45,728 nt of DNA from Gammaproteobacteria bacterium (GTDB lineage Bacteria; Pseudomonadota; Gammaproteobacteria; JAJDOJ01). Of the stretch, positions 1 to 9,587 are shown piece by piece (position 1 is the stretch's first letter; each line of letters begins with the position of its first letter). A model generated the notes under the pieces. The model was not told where the DNA came from. It made no database searches and saw only the letters and a program-made list of their open reading frames with translations. Both the position numbers and the translations under genes were made by a program. The DNA lies in NCBI GenBank assembly GCA_022340215.1, contig JAJDOJ010000229.1:1-45728 (forward strand), written 5' to 3'.

Positions 1-1669
1 GGCGGACACGGACGAGGCCCGCCGGACCTCGAGTCGCCCCATTGATGTCATCGAGGGTCCGCTGATGAACGGCATGAACGTCGTTGGGGATCTGTTCGGG
101 GCGGGGAAGATGTTTCTCCCGCAGGTGGTCAAGAGTGCGCGCGTGATGAAGAAATCCGTGGCCTGCCTGTTGCCCTACCTCGAGTCGGAGAAGGACAGTT
201 GCGCCGTACATTCTGCGGGCAAGGTGCTGATGGCGACCGTCAAGGGGGACGTGCACGATATCGGCAAAAATATCGTCGGCGTGGTGCTGCAGTGCAACGG
301 CTACGAGGTGATCGACCTCGGTGTCATGGTGCCGGCGGACAGGATCCTCGAGACCGCCCGTAGCGAAAACTGCGACATCGTCGGGCTGTCCGGCCTGATC
401 ACGCCGTCTCTCGACGAAATGGTGAACGTGGCCCGGGAGATGGAGCGACAGGGTTTCAAGATTCCCCTGCTGATTGGGGGTGCCACGACCTCGAGGGTCC
501 ATACCGCGGTGAAGATCGCCCCGGGATACTCCGGGTCCGTGGTGTATGTCACCGACGCCTCGCGGGCCGTCGGCGTGACAGGACATCTCCTCGGCGACGA
601 AACCAGGGAAAGCTACGCGGTCGAGGTGAGTGAGGAGTACGCCGATCTGCGCCGCCAGCGCGAACAGGGGAAGACGGTCCGGGCCTACAGTCCCCTGGCG
701 CAGGCCCGCGCGAACAGGCTGCGCACCGACTGGGCGGCCTACACCCCGCCGACACCCGGATTTCTCGGTGTGAGGGTCTTCGACGACTATCCGCTGGAGG
801 AGCTGACCGAACGCATCGACTGGACCCCGTTCTTCATGGCCTGGGAGCTGGCCGGGAAGTATCCACGCATCCTGGAGGATCCGATGGTCGGCGGGGAGGC
901 GCGCCGACTGTTCGACGACGCGCAGGCGATGCTGCGTCGAATCGTCGCTGAGAAGTGGCTGACGGCCCGGGCGGTCATCGGATTCTTTCCGGCCAACAGT
1001 ATTGGAGTGGACGATATTGAGGTCTACGACGTCGAACAAAACGGGGAGGTGCGTGCGGTACTGCATCATCTCCGGCAACAGATGCAGCGCCGCACCGACA
1101 AGCCGAATTATTCGCTGGCGGATTTCGTCGCGCCGGCCGATTCGGGCGTGAAGGACCATATTGGGGCCTTCGCGGTCACGGCCGGGATCGGGATCGACGA
1201 ACATGTTCGCCGTTTCGAGGCCGACCACGACGACTATCAGGCCATCCTGCTCAAGGCGCTCGCCGACCGGCTGGCGGAGGCCCTGGCCGAACGGATGCAC
1301 GAGAGGGTGCGCACCGAGTTCTGGGGCTACGTCCCGGAAGAGCAGCTCGGGATCGAGGAACTGATCGCCGAAAGGTATCGCGGTATTCGACCTGCGCCGG
1401 GTTACCCGGCCTGCCCGGACCACACGGAAAAGGCAACCCTGTGGGGACTGCTCGGGCCGGACGAGGCCATTGGGCTGGAGATCACCGAGCACTTCGCCAT
1501 GTTGCCGACCGCGGCGGTTTCCGGCTGGTATTTCTCGCACCCCGAATCACGCTATTTCGGCACGGGCAAGATCCAGAAGGATCAGGTTACGGACTACGCG
1601 CACCGTAAGGGGATGACGGTCGAGGAGGCCGAGCGCTGGCTTGCGCCGGTCCTGGCCTATGACACCTGA
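1..1669 (+). CDS. metH: Methionine synthase, cobalamin-dependent (3' part)
   Basis: C-terminal part of cobalamin-dependent methionine synthase, which transfers a methyl group from methyltetrahydrofolate through cobalamin to homocysteine in the cytoplasm. The frame is open from base 2, so the gene begins left of the window; the homocysteine- and folate-binding modules are missing for that reason. Visible are the cap of the B12-binding module ([20 protein letters not shown]), the cobalamin-ligand motif GDVHDIGKN around base 250 (His is the lower axial ligand), a Rossmann-like B12 domain with [11 protein letters not shown], and the AdoMet reactivation domain with [12 protein letters not shown] near base 1395 and a Gly-Trp-Tyr-Phe segment near the end. 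The TGA stop at 1667-1669 is also the left target duplication of a MITE-like element. The visible part looks intact. Confidence 0.97.
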   Translation, partial: ADTDEARRTSSRPIDVIEGPLMNGMNVVGDLFGAGKMFLPQVVKSARVMKKSVACLLPYLESEKDSCAVHSAGKVLMATVKGDVHDIGKNIVGVVLQCNGYEVIDLGVMVPADRILETARSENCDIVGLSGLITPSLDEMVNVAREMERQGFKIPLLIGGATTSRVHTAVKIAPGYSGSVVYVTDASRAVGVTGHLLGDETRESYAVEVSEEYADLRRQREQGKTVRAYSPLAQARANRLRTDWAAYTPPTPGFLGVRVFDDYPLEELTERIDWTPFFMAWELAGKYPRILEDPMVGGEARRLFDDAQAMLRRIVAEKWLTARAVIGFFPANSIGVDDIEVYDVEQNGEVRAVLHHLRQQMQRRTDKPNYSLADFVAPADSGVKDHIGAFAVTAGIGIDEHVRRFEADHDDYQAILLKALADRLAEALAERMHERVRTEFWGYVPEEQLGIEELIAERYRGIRPAPGYPACPDHTEKATLWGLLGPDEAIGLEITEHFAMLPTAAVSGWYFSHPESRYFGTGKIQKDQVTDYAHRKGMTVEEAERWLAPVLAYDT

Positions 1670-1827
1670 GGCGATTTCTGTCAAATGACATACCATCCTG
1701 CTTGTCTTTGTCGTCCGTCCTCCGCGTTGCGACAACCGTTCCATAGTTCGACTATGCGCCTGTTGTCGCGTCTTGATGACGAACGAAAATCAGGCGCGAT
1801 CTGGTATGTCATTCTCCGGCAATCGCC
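1670..1827. mobile_element. MITE-like element, copy 1 (158 bp)
   Basis: Non-coding element starting GGCGATTTCTG and ending CCGGCAATCGCC. The outer roughly 26 bp of each end are imperfect inverted repeats that share GGCGATT and TGACATACCA. A direct TGA repeat flanks it at 1667-1669 and 1828-1830, consistent with a 3-bp target duplication. The centre holds a dyad, CGACAAC and CATAGT pairing with ACTATG and GTTGTCG around TCG. Highly similar copies lie at 11155-11311 (inverted) and 21083-21239. No reading frame is conserved between copies. It sits between the convergent metH and gloB genes. The TNA target resembles that of the IS1031 group of the IS5 family, which is an inference from recalled family properties. 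Confidence 0.85.
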
Positions 1828-1842
1828 TGAGTCACGATCCGG

Positions 1843-2634
1843 CTAGTCGTATTCCGAATCCTTCCAGTGGCGCAGTGTGCGGAAGGTGTCGCGGCTGTCC
1901 CGCATGCGGCGTCCGGCATGCCGCTCCACGGCCTCGACGACGGAGGTCTCGCGCACCCGCAGGAAAGGATTGGCGGCCTTTTCCGTCTCCAGAGGAGACG
2001 GCACCGTGTCCTGTCCCCGATCCAGTTGCCGGTGGCATTGGCGTTCCCGGTCGCCGAGGGCAGGATTGTCCGGTTCGACCCACTTCGCGAATCCGATATT
2101 GTCCAGGGTGTATTCGTGCGCGCAGTAGGCCAGCGTCTCGGCAGGCAGGTCGGCGATGCGCATCAACGAGTCGTGCAATTGCTCGTGGGTCCCGGAGAAG
2201 ACCCTGCCGCAACCGATCGAGAACAGGGTGTCCCCGCAGAAAATCACTGGTCTCTCGGCGCTGTCATCGAAATAGGCGATGTGCCCCTCGGTGTGGCCGG
2301 GGACGTCCATGACCCGGAATCCAGCCTGGAGACTGGGGATTGAGATACGGTCGCCCTCGCCCAATGGGTGGGTCATGCCCGGGATCGGTTCGTTTCGGGG
2401 ACCATAAACGGGTATCCCCGGGTAGCGCGCCAGCAGTCGCCGGATGCCACCAACGTGGTCGCCATGGCGATGGGTGATGAGGATGGCGGCCAGATCGAGC
2501 CCACCTTCTTCCAGTCCCCGGAGGACTGGCGTGGCGTCGCCCGGGTCGACCACGGCGGCCCGGGTACCGCCGGGATCGCCGAGCCGCCAAATGAAGTTGT
2601 CGGAGAAAGCGTGTATTGGGGAGATGTCGTACAT
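1843..2634 (-). CDS. gloB: Hydroxyacylglutathione hydrolase (glyoxalase II)
   Basis: Glyoxalase II hydrolyses S-D-lactoylglutathione to D-lactate and glutathione, the second step of cytoplasmic methylglyoxal detoxification. At 263 aa it has normal family length. It opens with MYDISPIHAFSDNFIW, typical of GloB, and carries the metallo-beta-lactamase metal motif THRHGDH near residue 54, the second His ligand in VPGHTEGH near residue 110, and the metal-bridging Asp in FCGDTLFSIGCGR. The C-terminal helical domain with the glutathione-binding Arg/Lys region (NPFLRVRE) is present. It converges on metH across the MITE copy. The ATG start matches homologues. Confidence 0.96.
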   Translation of the reverse strand: MYDISPIHAFSDNFIWRLGDPGGTRAAVVDPGDATPVLRGLEEGGLDLAAILITHRHGDHVGGIRRLLARYPGIPVYGPRNEPIPGMTHPLGEGDRISIPSLQAGFRVMDVPGHTEGHIAYFDDSAERPVIFCGDTLFSIGCGRVFSGTHEQLHDSLMRIADLPAETLAYCAHEYTLDNIGFAKWVEPDNPALGDRERQCHRQLDRGQDTVPSPLETEKAANPFLRVRETSVVEAVERHAGRRMRDSRDTFRTLRHWKDSEYD

Positions 2635-2780
2635 GGAATCGGGCCCGGGTGTCGGTGGCGATCTCTCATTCTTGCAGACCTGCCGCCATCGGGAAATGTT
2701 CCGATGCAGTGGAAGGCCGGGCCGGGCACGTGAATTGGCGAGGCATGGGTGCCCCGTGCCGCGGCGGACGAGGTTGGGTT

Positions 2781-3458
2781 TCAGTCAGACCTGTGTTCGA
2801 ATCCTCGCGCCGAGGCCAACAGCCTGGCTGATTCCTCCCCGCTCAGATACCGCCAGGGCAACGGCAACAGCGCCGGCACCGCGGCACGGTATCGCCGGTA
2901 TGCCTCCCCGTGGTAGCGCATCAACTTGGCCTCCTCGAGACGCGATCCGAAGATGAAATACAGCGTCGCCAGGACGCAGGTGATCAGCCATGCCTCGGTC
3001 ATGTCCCGGCTCCAAATAATGATCAGCCCGAGCGAATACCAGGGATGGCGAACGAAGCGGTGCAGCGGGGAGATACGTAAGCGTTCCTGATCCAGTATCG
3101 AGTGCTCGGCCGACCGCAACTGCCGCAGACCGAGGAATTCGCTCCCGTCATAGTATCGCAGGGACCAGAAGAATCCGCCGCCCGCCGCCAGTGCGGCGGC
3201 GTCCGACAGCCAGGACCAGGGCGGCATCCATTGCCAGAGGGTCGCACCGGGATACCGCCAGATCAGCCACAACGGTGGCAGGATCAGCAGCACGGCAAGC
3301 AGGTTGAAGGCGAGACGGTAAGCAGGCATCCAGTCCGGGTGATGTCTGGCGACGGCGTTCTTGACCCGCAGGGAGGCCAGCAGGGAGTGCAGAAGGAAAT
3401 ACGCGAGCCATGCCGCTGCGATCGCCGGCAGGGTGGATGCTTCCGAGAGCGGTATCAC
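2781..3458 (-). CDS. Membrane methyltransferase-like protein (NnrU/ICMT type)
   Basis: A 225-aa integral membrane protein with about five hydrophobic segments. The segment around SPLHRFVRHPWYSLGLI resembles the HPxY core of the NnrU and isoprenylcysteine carboxyl methyltransferase (PEMT/ICMT) superfamily, and EEAKLMRYHGEAYRRYRA matches its conserved C-terminal E-x6-YxxY-type signature. It may therefore be a SAM-dependent membrane methyltransferase, though the substrate is unknown. The longer open frame reaches base 3536, but a GTG at 3458 has a strong AAGGAGG ribosome site 6 nt upstream (3465-3471) and starts just before the first membrane helix, so that start is preferred. It lies downstream of the DUF1631 gene on the same strand, separated by a hairpin. 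Confidence 0.8.
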   Translation of the reverse strand: MIPLSEASTLPAIAAAWLAYFLLHSLLASLRVKNAVARHHPDWMPAYRLAFNLLAVLLILPPLWLIWRYPGATLWQWMPPWSWLSDAAALAAGGGFFWSLRYYDGSEFLGLRQLRSAEHSILDQERLRISPLHRFVRHPWYSLGLIIIWSRDMTEAWLITCVLATLYFIFGSRLEEAKLMRYHGEAYRRYRAAVPALLPLPWRYLSGEESARLLASARGFEHRSD

Positions 3459-3502
3459 GCAAGACCTCCTTGGGTCCTCCAGTTGGCTCCGGAGATTATA
3501 AC

Positions 3503-3523
3503 GAGACCCGGGCCCGGGGTCTC
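3503..3523 (-). terminator. Hairpin after DUF1631 gene
   Basis: GAGACCC (3503-3509) pairs with GGGTCTC (3517-3523), and the loop itself is a GGGCCC palindrome. It lies 84 bp beyond the DUF1631 stop on the minus strand. There is no U-tract, so termination is not certain. A TATAAT-like hexamer follows on the minus strand (3500-3495) and could serve the next gene, but no -35 box is visible. Confidence 0.4.
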
Positions 3524-3606
3524 TACGCGCCGTCAATACGAATTAACTCGCCGGTTGCAGCCTCGCAGGCCTCCGTTGAGGTCGTTTGCCTTGCCGAGGC
3601 GCCAAA

Positions 3607-5793
3607 CTACGTTCTTGGCTCCTGCGTGGCGCGTATGTTGGCGATGACCTGGCTCAAGGCCTCGTCGAAGACGTTGCTGTCGCTGATCGGCCGTGTTCTG
3701 CCCGCCAGCAGGTCGTCGAGAAAGGCGTCGAGTTCGATGCTGAGTTCCTCGTGACCGGAGCGATTCTCGAATCTGACGCCATTCTCCAGATTCCGGGTGG
3801 TGGCGAGCTTCAGACGCCGCTTTCCCCGGTTGGGTCCCCGGTAGATCTCGAACCACATCCCCGCCTTTACGCTCGAGGGCAGGGACCGGGTCTTCGGTTC
3901 CGTCTGCTCCACGCTATCGTCAGCGGCATCCGACGTGGTTGCGGTTCCCGGAATGGTTCGAAGATCTCTAGGTTCCGCGCCCGGTTTCGCTCTGTCCGCC
4001 CGAGTGGGAACGTGATCGATGTCCAGGGTCGCGCTGACGAGTCGATAGTGCAGTCCTTTGTACCACCGTTTCACCCACTCCAGCTGTTGCCTCCAGTCCC
4101 CGGCGGCCGGTGTAACCGACTCGAGCCGGGCTGCGATGGCCTCGAAGTAGAGATCGATGGGACCGATGAGCGCATTGATCTGGTTCAGCGCCTCTTCCGG
4201 CCTTTCGAGGCTTCCCGGGTGTGATGTTGCGAGGATCTGGTGATACACGTACAACGCTTCCTTCCAATCGGCGTTGTACTCTCCGCGTTCCGCCAGCATC
4301 CGGACCATGTACGGCGCCCAGACGCCGGTTGCGAATTCTCCCACCCGGCGGGGTGTCTTCCACTGCTCCGCGTCGCGTGTGATCAGGTCGTCCACGGTTT
4401 GTTGCGCCTGTTCCACCCGCAGGCTCAGGCCTTCGATTTGCCGCGTCGGGTCCCCGGTGACGTTCTGCGCTATGTCGAAACGTGTCTCCAATGCCCGAAG
4501 TCGATTGAGGCCTCTCTGGAAGTCGTGCGGACCGGTTTCGACGCGACTGGTCAGGATATCGACGATCTTCTCGAGTGTCTCCGTAAACGCCTCTTCCCGG
4601 TAGGATGCATACACCGCCATGTCCAGCAGGACACTGAGAAACTGGCGTGTCGGATTTTTGGGATCCTTGAACACGTCGAAGTCCATCACGGCGAGCCGGA
4701 TAACGGGAATCTGGAGTTTTCCCACCATGACACGTAGTCGTTCGCCGATCCGTTCGCTGGTCAAGACCTCCTTGAAGAGTTGGGAGGCGAAGTCGATCAC
4801 CGGCCCTTCCTTGCGTATCAGGTCGCCGGCGTCGAACGCGCCACCCTCGTAGAGTACCTTGCTGATCCTGGACTTGACATCGTCTGGTCCCGGCTGGTCC
4901 GCCTGGTGCTGGATGACGGACAGCGCGTCGGCGATCTGCTGGCGCTGGTAGATGCTCAGCGGGCTTCCCTTGCCGGTAGCGGTTGCCTGAATTACGGTAT
5001 CGAGCACGTCGTCGTCGCTGATGGCCCTGGGCGACCGTTCGCGTCTCACGCCCGGTGTTTCGAGCAGTGGCAGCGCCCGATCCTGGGATCCCGGTACGGT
5101 GGTGGCGAGGCGGGGTTCGGGCTGACGCGCATCCTGGTCGGGCGCCTCGGATTCGTCCGCGGGTCGCCCCGATGTGGCTGGAACCTTGGACGTTCGTTCA
5201 GCTTCGGCCGACTCGGGCGCCGCGATACCTGCGAGTTGTCCGGACAGGCGCCGATAGAATCCCGCAAGCCCGGGTTCGAGTTCCTGGGCGTACAGCTCGC
5301 AAAGCAACTGCTTTCCACGCTGATCGAGGGACAGAGGGCCGAGCGCGCCCTGAAACGCCCTGATCAGTGCGCCGGGGTGCATCGCCCGTGGACCGGCGGT
5401 CCGGTCGACCGCCGACAGTCGCTTCAGTTCACTCTCGATGGCGTCGAGGTCCCTTTCGTGTATCTTCTCCAGTCGTTCGACGAGGGGGCGGTTCGATTGC
5501 TCCAGTTCTTCGGACCGGGTATCGATGATAGTGGGCATTTCGAGGTCGCCGGACGAAGGGGCGTCGACCTCGTCTTCCGTGTCGAATCCCGCTCGGAGTT
5601 TGTCGCGCGTGGCGGTGGCGATGTCCTTTTGTAGAGAGACCAGGGTGTCCAGGGCATCGAAGCGGAGGTAGACATCCGTGAACGCCGGGTCGCGCCTGAA
5701 CTCCGGCAGTTTCGCCTTCTTTGCGAGCCGGTCGATCGCCTTGTCCGCGAGCGACGTCGTCGCTGCAACTAATTTTCTTCGAAGCGCTTCCAT
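3607..5793 (-). CDS. DUF1631 family protein
   Basis: A 728-aa cytoplasmic protein of the DUF1631 family, long proteins common in gammaproteobacteria and sometimes misnamed thymidine phosphorylase. Function is unknown. The N-terminal half is largely helical (VYLRFDALDTLVSLQKDIA at the start), the middle has an acidic, Pro-rich linker (about residues 200-255), and a helical core follows with VIRLAVMDFDVFKDPKNPTR. The C-terminus has GMWFEIYRGPNRGKRRLKL followed by an Asn-Leu-Glu-Asn-Gly-Val-Arg-Phe-Glu stretch and an SNVFDEAL motif, which resembles the compact beta-domain seen at the end of this family. No signal peptide or membrane helix is seen. The ATG at 5793 has no clear ribosome site. It is divergent from the CHASE2 kinase across a 427-bp gap. 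Confidence 0.85.
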   Translation of the reverse strand: MEALRRKLVAATTSLADKAIDRLAKKAKLPEFRRDPAFTDVYLRFDALDTLVSLQKDIATATRDKLRAGFDTEDEVDAPSSGDLEMPTIIDTRSEELEQSNRPLVERLEKIHERDLDAIESELKRLSAVDRTAGPRAMHPGALIRAFQGALGPLSLDQRGKQLLCELYAQELEPGLAGFYRRLSGQLAGIAAPESAEAERTSKVPATSGRPADESEAPDQDARQPEPRLATTVPGSQDRALPLLETPGVRRERSPRAISDDDVLDTVIQATATGKGSPLSIYQRQQIADALSVIQHQADQPGPDDVKSRISKVLYEGGAFDAGDLIRKEGPVIDFASQLFKEVLTSERIGERLRVMVGKLQIPVIRLAVMDFDVFKDPKNPTRQFLSVLLDMAVYASYREEAFTETLEKIVDILTSRVETGPHDFQRGLNRLRALETRFDIAQNVTGDPTRQIEGLSLRVEQAQQTVDDLITRDAEQWKTPRRVGEFATGVWAPYMVRMLAERGEYNADWKEALYVYHQILATSHPGSLERPEEALNQINALIGPIDLYFEAIAARLESVTPAAGDWRQQLEWVKRWYKGLHYRLVSATLDIDHVPTRADRAKPGAEPRDLRTIPGTATTSDAADDSVEQTEPKTRSLPSSVKAGMWFEIYRGPNRGKRRLKLATTRNLENGVRFENRSGHEELSIELDAFLDDLLAGRTRPISDSNVFDEALSQVIANIRATQEPRT

Positions 5794-6220
5794 GACACCG
5801 GTTCGTGGCTACGGGAAATGCCCTTGCAGAGATGATTCTAGTTCGCGGCGACCAAGACAATTGAATCTGGCGGTCGGACAACGCAGGGATCCCCGTGGAT
5901 TTCATGCCGCTTGCTCCGACCGGACTTCCGGTGCCGTTACGGCCAGATTCCCTGGGGGAGGTCGCGATGTCGTCGGGGTTCAGACATCGTCGCTATCCTG
6001 CGGTTCAATGCCCGACATCAAGGGCGCGCCACGGCGTCAATCCGACATTTGGTCCGCGCCTTTGTCGTCATTGTCTATTATTGTGTCTATGGTCCGCAGC
6101 ATTCCCTATCATCAGATCTCGAGCCGATACTCTCGTGCTCGCCACACCAGTCCTGTTCCGGGTCCGGTCAATGCGTGTGCAGATGGTTCGAGACCCCCTT
6201 CAGGCTGACAGCATTCTATC
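5794..6220. other. 427-bp divergent intergenic region
   Basis: Gap between the divergently transcribed DUF1631 gene and the membrane kinase gene. Both promoters must lie here. It contains an AT-richer patch (about 6068-6100, with TATTAT), but no convincing -35/-10 pair, repeat or gene remnant could be seen on either strand. Confidence 0.5.
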
Positions 6221-8851
6221 GTGCGATACGGGACGCAGGGCAATATACGCGGTTTTGGCGAGATCCGTCGTCGCGTCGCGTGGCTGACGGCAGACCTCGA
6301 CAAGCTGCTCGGGGTGTCCCTCGTGGCCGTGGTCGTCATCCTGTCGGTCTCAGGTGGACTGCAGCGGCTCGAATGGCGCGGATACGATCTTGGGATGGCG
6401 CTTGCGTCCGACGAGGCGCACATCGAATCGATCGTGATCGTGGCGGTGGATGCGGAGAGTCTTGAAAGTCTCGGCTCCTGGCCCGTTTCCCGCCATTCCC
6501 TTGCCGAGGTCACGCGTATCATCGAGAAGGGCAATCCCAAGAGCATAGGGTACGCATTCTCCCTGTCCGGATCCCAGAACGCTGAAGCCTTGCAGGTCGT
6601 CGACGTGTTACGACGTAAGTACGGGAACGATATGGGCAAGACCGGCAACGCGGTCATGGCGCAGGTTCGAAGAAGCCTGGACACCGATACGTATCTCGCC
6701 TCGAGGATGCGGGGTACCGCTGCCACCGTGCTGTCGATGCCGGCCGTCAATACGTCGGACGGTCACGAGAACCCGTTTGAATTGGGTGCCGCCGTCACCA
6801 GATTCGGTATCCCCGGGCCGGGAGAGAGTTCCTTTCTCGACATGGCCTGGTTGACCGGCGGGCCCGAACCCGTTGCGGTGCCGGGAGTGAGCCCTCCGCT
6901 GGCGACGTTCGCCGAGGCCGCAGCCGCCATCGGCGTCGGTCCCCCCGGCTGGCGCGACATCCCTTCGACGGTCACGCGGGAGTTGCCACTGGCCCTGCGT
7001 GTCGGCGATGTCCTCTTTCCCACGTTCTCGCTGCAACTGGCGCTGCGGGCGCTGGATTTGTCCCCCGATGCCCTCAGTGTCGAGCCAGGCAGGGGCGTGC
7101 TCGTCAACGGGAGTCCGGTCTCATCGGATCGGGGTTACCGGATCATGCCCTTTTTCTACCAGGGCCGTGACGGGGAATCGCCGTTCAAGGTGGCTTCGTT
7201 TCTCGACGTTCGTAAGGGGCAGGTGTCGCCGGAAGTTTTCGCCGGCAGGACGGTCGTCATCGGCTTGACCGAGGGTGCGTTCGTGCCCCGGATCGGGACG
7301 CCCGGCGGTCAGGTGCTGACACCGGTCGAAATCGTTGCCAATATCGTGACCACGATCGTCAACAACGATCAGATCGTCCGTCCCGCGTGGATGCCGTTGG
7401 CGCTGCTGCTGACTTATTTCCTGGTCGCGGCATTTCTGGCGATGATCCTTCCCCGCCTGGGGTTGGCTACGGGACTCCTGGCCACGGTGTTCCTGGCCTT
7501 GGTGGTACTCAACACGCAGTTGCTGCTCATGGTGGTCAATCATATCTGGATCCCGTTGATGGCGCCGCTGCTGGCGATTCTTGGGGGCTACGCCCTGATG
7601 ACGGCAGCCAGGTTCCTGCGTGGGCGGTCACGGGCTGACTCGTCCGAGCTCTCGGAGGCGAATTTCCTGCTGGCGCAGGCGCTGGAAGCAAAGGGGCAGC
7701 TCGAGGATGCGTTCGCCAGGTACCAGAAGTGCGAACCGGACGAAGCCGTGCTGGATCGCATCTATCATCTGGGGCTGGACTATGAGAGGAAGCGACAATT
7801 CGGACGCGCCAGCGAGGTATTCGGCTACATCGGACAGCACAGGTCCGGGTACAAGGACATCAAGGAGAGGATCGCGCGCAACGACCGTCGTCAGAACAGC
7901 ATTACCCCGGCTGGAGTGACTGGAAAAGGCGTCGGTGCCGCCCTGATCATCGGTTCGGACGGCATGCAGAAACCGATGCTCGGGCGATACCGCATCGACA
8001 GGGAACTGGGCAAGGGGGAGATGGGGGTTGTGTACATGGGGCACGATCCCAAGATCGGACGCAAGGTCGCAATCAAGACGATGGCACTGTCCAACGAATT
8101 CGATGGACAGGTGTTGAATGATGTCCAGGACCGTTTCCTGCGCGAGGCTTCCACTGCGGGCCGGTTGAATCACCCAAACATCGTGACCATCTACGACGTG
8201 GGTGAGGACCAGGGACTGTCCTATATCGCGATGGACTTTCTCGACGGCGTGCCGGTATCGGAATACACCAAACCGGACGTCCTTCTGCCCCTGCAAACGG
8301 TGCTCAAGATCGGTATCCAGGTAGCGTCGGCACTGGAAGCGGCGCACCGGGAGAACATCGTCCACCGGGACATCAAACCGGCGAACATCCTCTACGACAA
8401 GAAGACCGGTGTGGCTTCGGTGACGGACTTTGGCGTCGCTTGCATAACGGATACCAGCAAGACGAAGACCGGGGTGATTCTGGGCACGCCAGCCTTCATG
8501 TCGCCCGAGCAGCTCACGGGACGCAAGGTTGACGGTCGATCCGATATCTTTTCCCTGGGGGTTACCCTGTTTCAACTGCTTACGGGACAACTGCCCTGGG
8601 CGGCGGATTCCATATCGACCCTGATGTACCGCATCGCAAATGAACCGCATGGAGATGTGAGGAAGTTCCGGTCGGGGTTGCCGGAATGTGTCAGTGTTAT
8701 TATGAATAAGGCGTTGCAGAAGGGTCCCGACGCCAGATACGAGCGCGCGGGCCTGATGGGCAGCGCGTTGCGCCGCTGTCTGCAGGGCGTGGAGAAGGGC
8801 TCCCGGGCGGCTTCGCGCAAGCCCCCGGCCAGGGAAATCGTATTGGGATAG
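6221..8851 (+). CDS. CHASE2-domain membrane Ser/Thr protein kinase
   Basis: An 876-aa one-component sensor kinase. An N-terminal helix (about 30-46) precedes a periplasmic CHASE2 sensor domain (about 50-385, ending in the characteristic TPVEIVANIVTT segment), then three membrane helices (about 390-465), a TPR-like stretch (about 475-550) and a Hanks-type kinase domain (about 590-855). Kinase residues are complete: glycine loop GKGEMG, Lys619 in VAIK, HRDIKPAN with Asp717, DFG at 736-738, and GTPAFMSPEQ. It should therefore phosphorylate cytoplasmic Ser/Thr targets in response to a periplasmic cue, which is inference from the family. The start is GTG with only a weak ribosome site, so an upstream start is possible. 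The L,D-transpeptidase begins 15 bp after its stop, so the two are probably cotranscribed. Confidence 0.93.
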   Translation: MRYGTQGNIRGFGEIRRRVAWLTADLDKLLGVSLVAVVVILSVSGGLQRLEWRGYDLGMALASDEAHIESIVIVAVDAESLESLGSWPVSRHSLAEVTRIIEKGNPKSIGYAFSLSGSQNAEALQVVDVLRRKYGNDMGKTGNAVMAQVRRSLDTDTYLASRMRGTAATVLSMPAVNTSDGHENPFELGAAVTRFGIPGPGESSFLDMAWLTGGPEPVAVPGVSPPLATFAEAAAAIGVGPPGWRDIPSTVTRELPLALRVGDVLFPTFSLQLALRALDLSPDALSVEPGRGVLVNGSPVSSDRGYRIMPFFYQGRDGESPFKVASFLDVRKGQVSPEVFAGRTVVIGLTEGAFVPRIGTPGGQVLTPVEIVANIVTTIVNNDQIVRPAWMPLALLLTYFLVAAFLAMILPRLGLATGLLATVFLALVVLNTQLLLMVVNHIWIPLMAPLLAILGGYALMTAARFLRGRSRADSSELSEANFLLAQALEAKGQLEDAFARYQKCEPDEAVLDRIYHLGLDYERKRQFGRASEVFGYIGQHRSGYKDIKERIARNDRRQNSITPAGVTGKGVGAALIIGSDGMQKPMLGRYRIDRELGKGEMGVVYMGHDPKIGRKVAIKTMALSNEFDGQVLNDVQDRFLREASTAGRLNHPNIVTIYDVGEDQGLSYIAMDFLDGVPVSEYTKPDVLLPLQTVLKIGIQVASALEAAHRENIVHRDIKPANILYDKKTGVASVTDFGVACITDTSKTKTGVILGTPAFMSPEQLTGRKVDGRSDIFSLGVTLFQLLTGQLPWAADSISTLMYRIANEPHGDVRKFRSGLPECVSVIMNKALQKGPDARYERAGLMGSALRRCLQGVEKGSRAASRKPPAREIVLG

Positions 8852-8866
8852 ACGAATTCAAGAGAG

Positions 8867-9412
8867 ATGAATGAGAACGGGATACAAGGCGACCCGATGA
8901 GTTTTTGTGTGCGCTGCATCTGGTTGATCGTCATCGGTCTGACGATTCCCCTGGCAACCATCCCGGCCATTGCCTCGGAACATTCCCTGCAGCCGAACCT
9001 CGTGGTGGTCAAGAAGTCAGAGCGCAAGCTCTACCTGATGAACGGCGATAAGATACTGAAACGCTACGATGTCTCCCTGGGACGAATCCCTCTCGGTCCC
9101 AAGGTCAGGGAAGGAGATATGCGTACCCCGGAGGGTAGTTATACCCTCGACTGGAAACACCCCAACAGCAAGTTCTACCGGGCTTACCATATCTCGTATC
9201 CAAACGCGGAAGATCGGAATCAGGCACGCAAGCGGGGGTTTTCTCCCGGCGGTAACATCATGCTGCACGGCCTTCCCAACACGATTGGCTCCCTGGTCTA
9301 TCGCGTCAAGGGGCGCGACTGGACCGAGGGATGCATCGCGGTCAGCAACGAAGTGATGGACGAGATCTGGGAAACGGTTGCCGTCAATACGCGCATCGAT
9401 ATCCTGCCTTGA
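8867..9412 (+). CDS. L,D-transpeptidase family protein (YkuD domain)
   Basis: An exported 181-aa protein of the ErfK/YbiS/YcfS/YafK-like L,D-transpeptidase family, which remodels or cross-links peptidoglycan, or attaches proteins to it, in the periplasm. A hydrophobic signal segment (about 18-36) ends at a plausible Ala-x-Ala site before SEHSLQPN. The YkuD core begins LVVVKKSERKLYLM, and the catalytic motifs are HGLPN (His134) and DWTEGCIAVS (Cys156). The usual Arg after GCI is Ala, as in a known subgroup. A second ATG at 8897 has a better-spaced ribosome site (AAGGCGA) and may be the true start. It follows the CHASE2 kinase by 15 bp. Confidence 0.88.
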   Translation: MNENGIQGDPMSFCVRCIWLIVIGLTIPLATIPAIASEHSLQPNLVVVKKSERKLYLMNGDKILKRYDVSLGRIPLGPKVREGDMRTPEGSYTLDWKHPNSKFYRAYHISYPNAEDRNQARKRGFSPGGNIMLHGLPNTIGSLVYRVKGRDWTEGCIAVSNEVMDEIWETVAVNTRIDILP

Positions 9413-9587
9413 CCCGCAAGCGCGCATAGCGCAGGTGTTACACCGTTCCGGCCGACCTGAGTCGTAGCCGCCCGGTTTCCCTAGATTCAATATCGGTACT
9501 CGCAGGGACCGTCGGTACCGAAATTTGCACTGCATGCTCGCATTCTGATTGAATAGGCCCCCTTACTTGGACCCGTGGCCCACCGGC

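Noticed and set aside
9549-9587. Longer FabA form beginning with TTG at 9549
   Set aside because: The extra 13 residues do not match the FabA family start, whereas the ATG at 9588 does.
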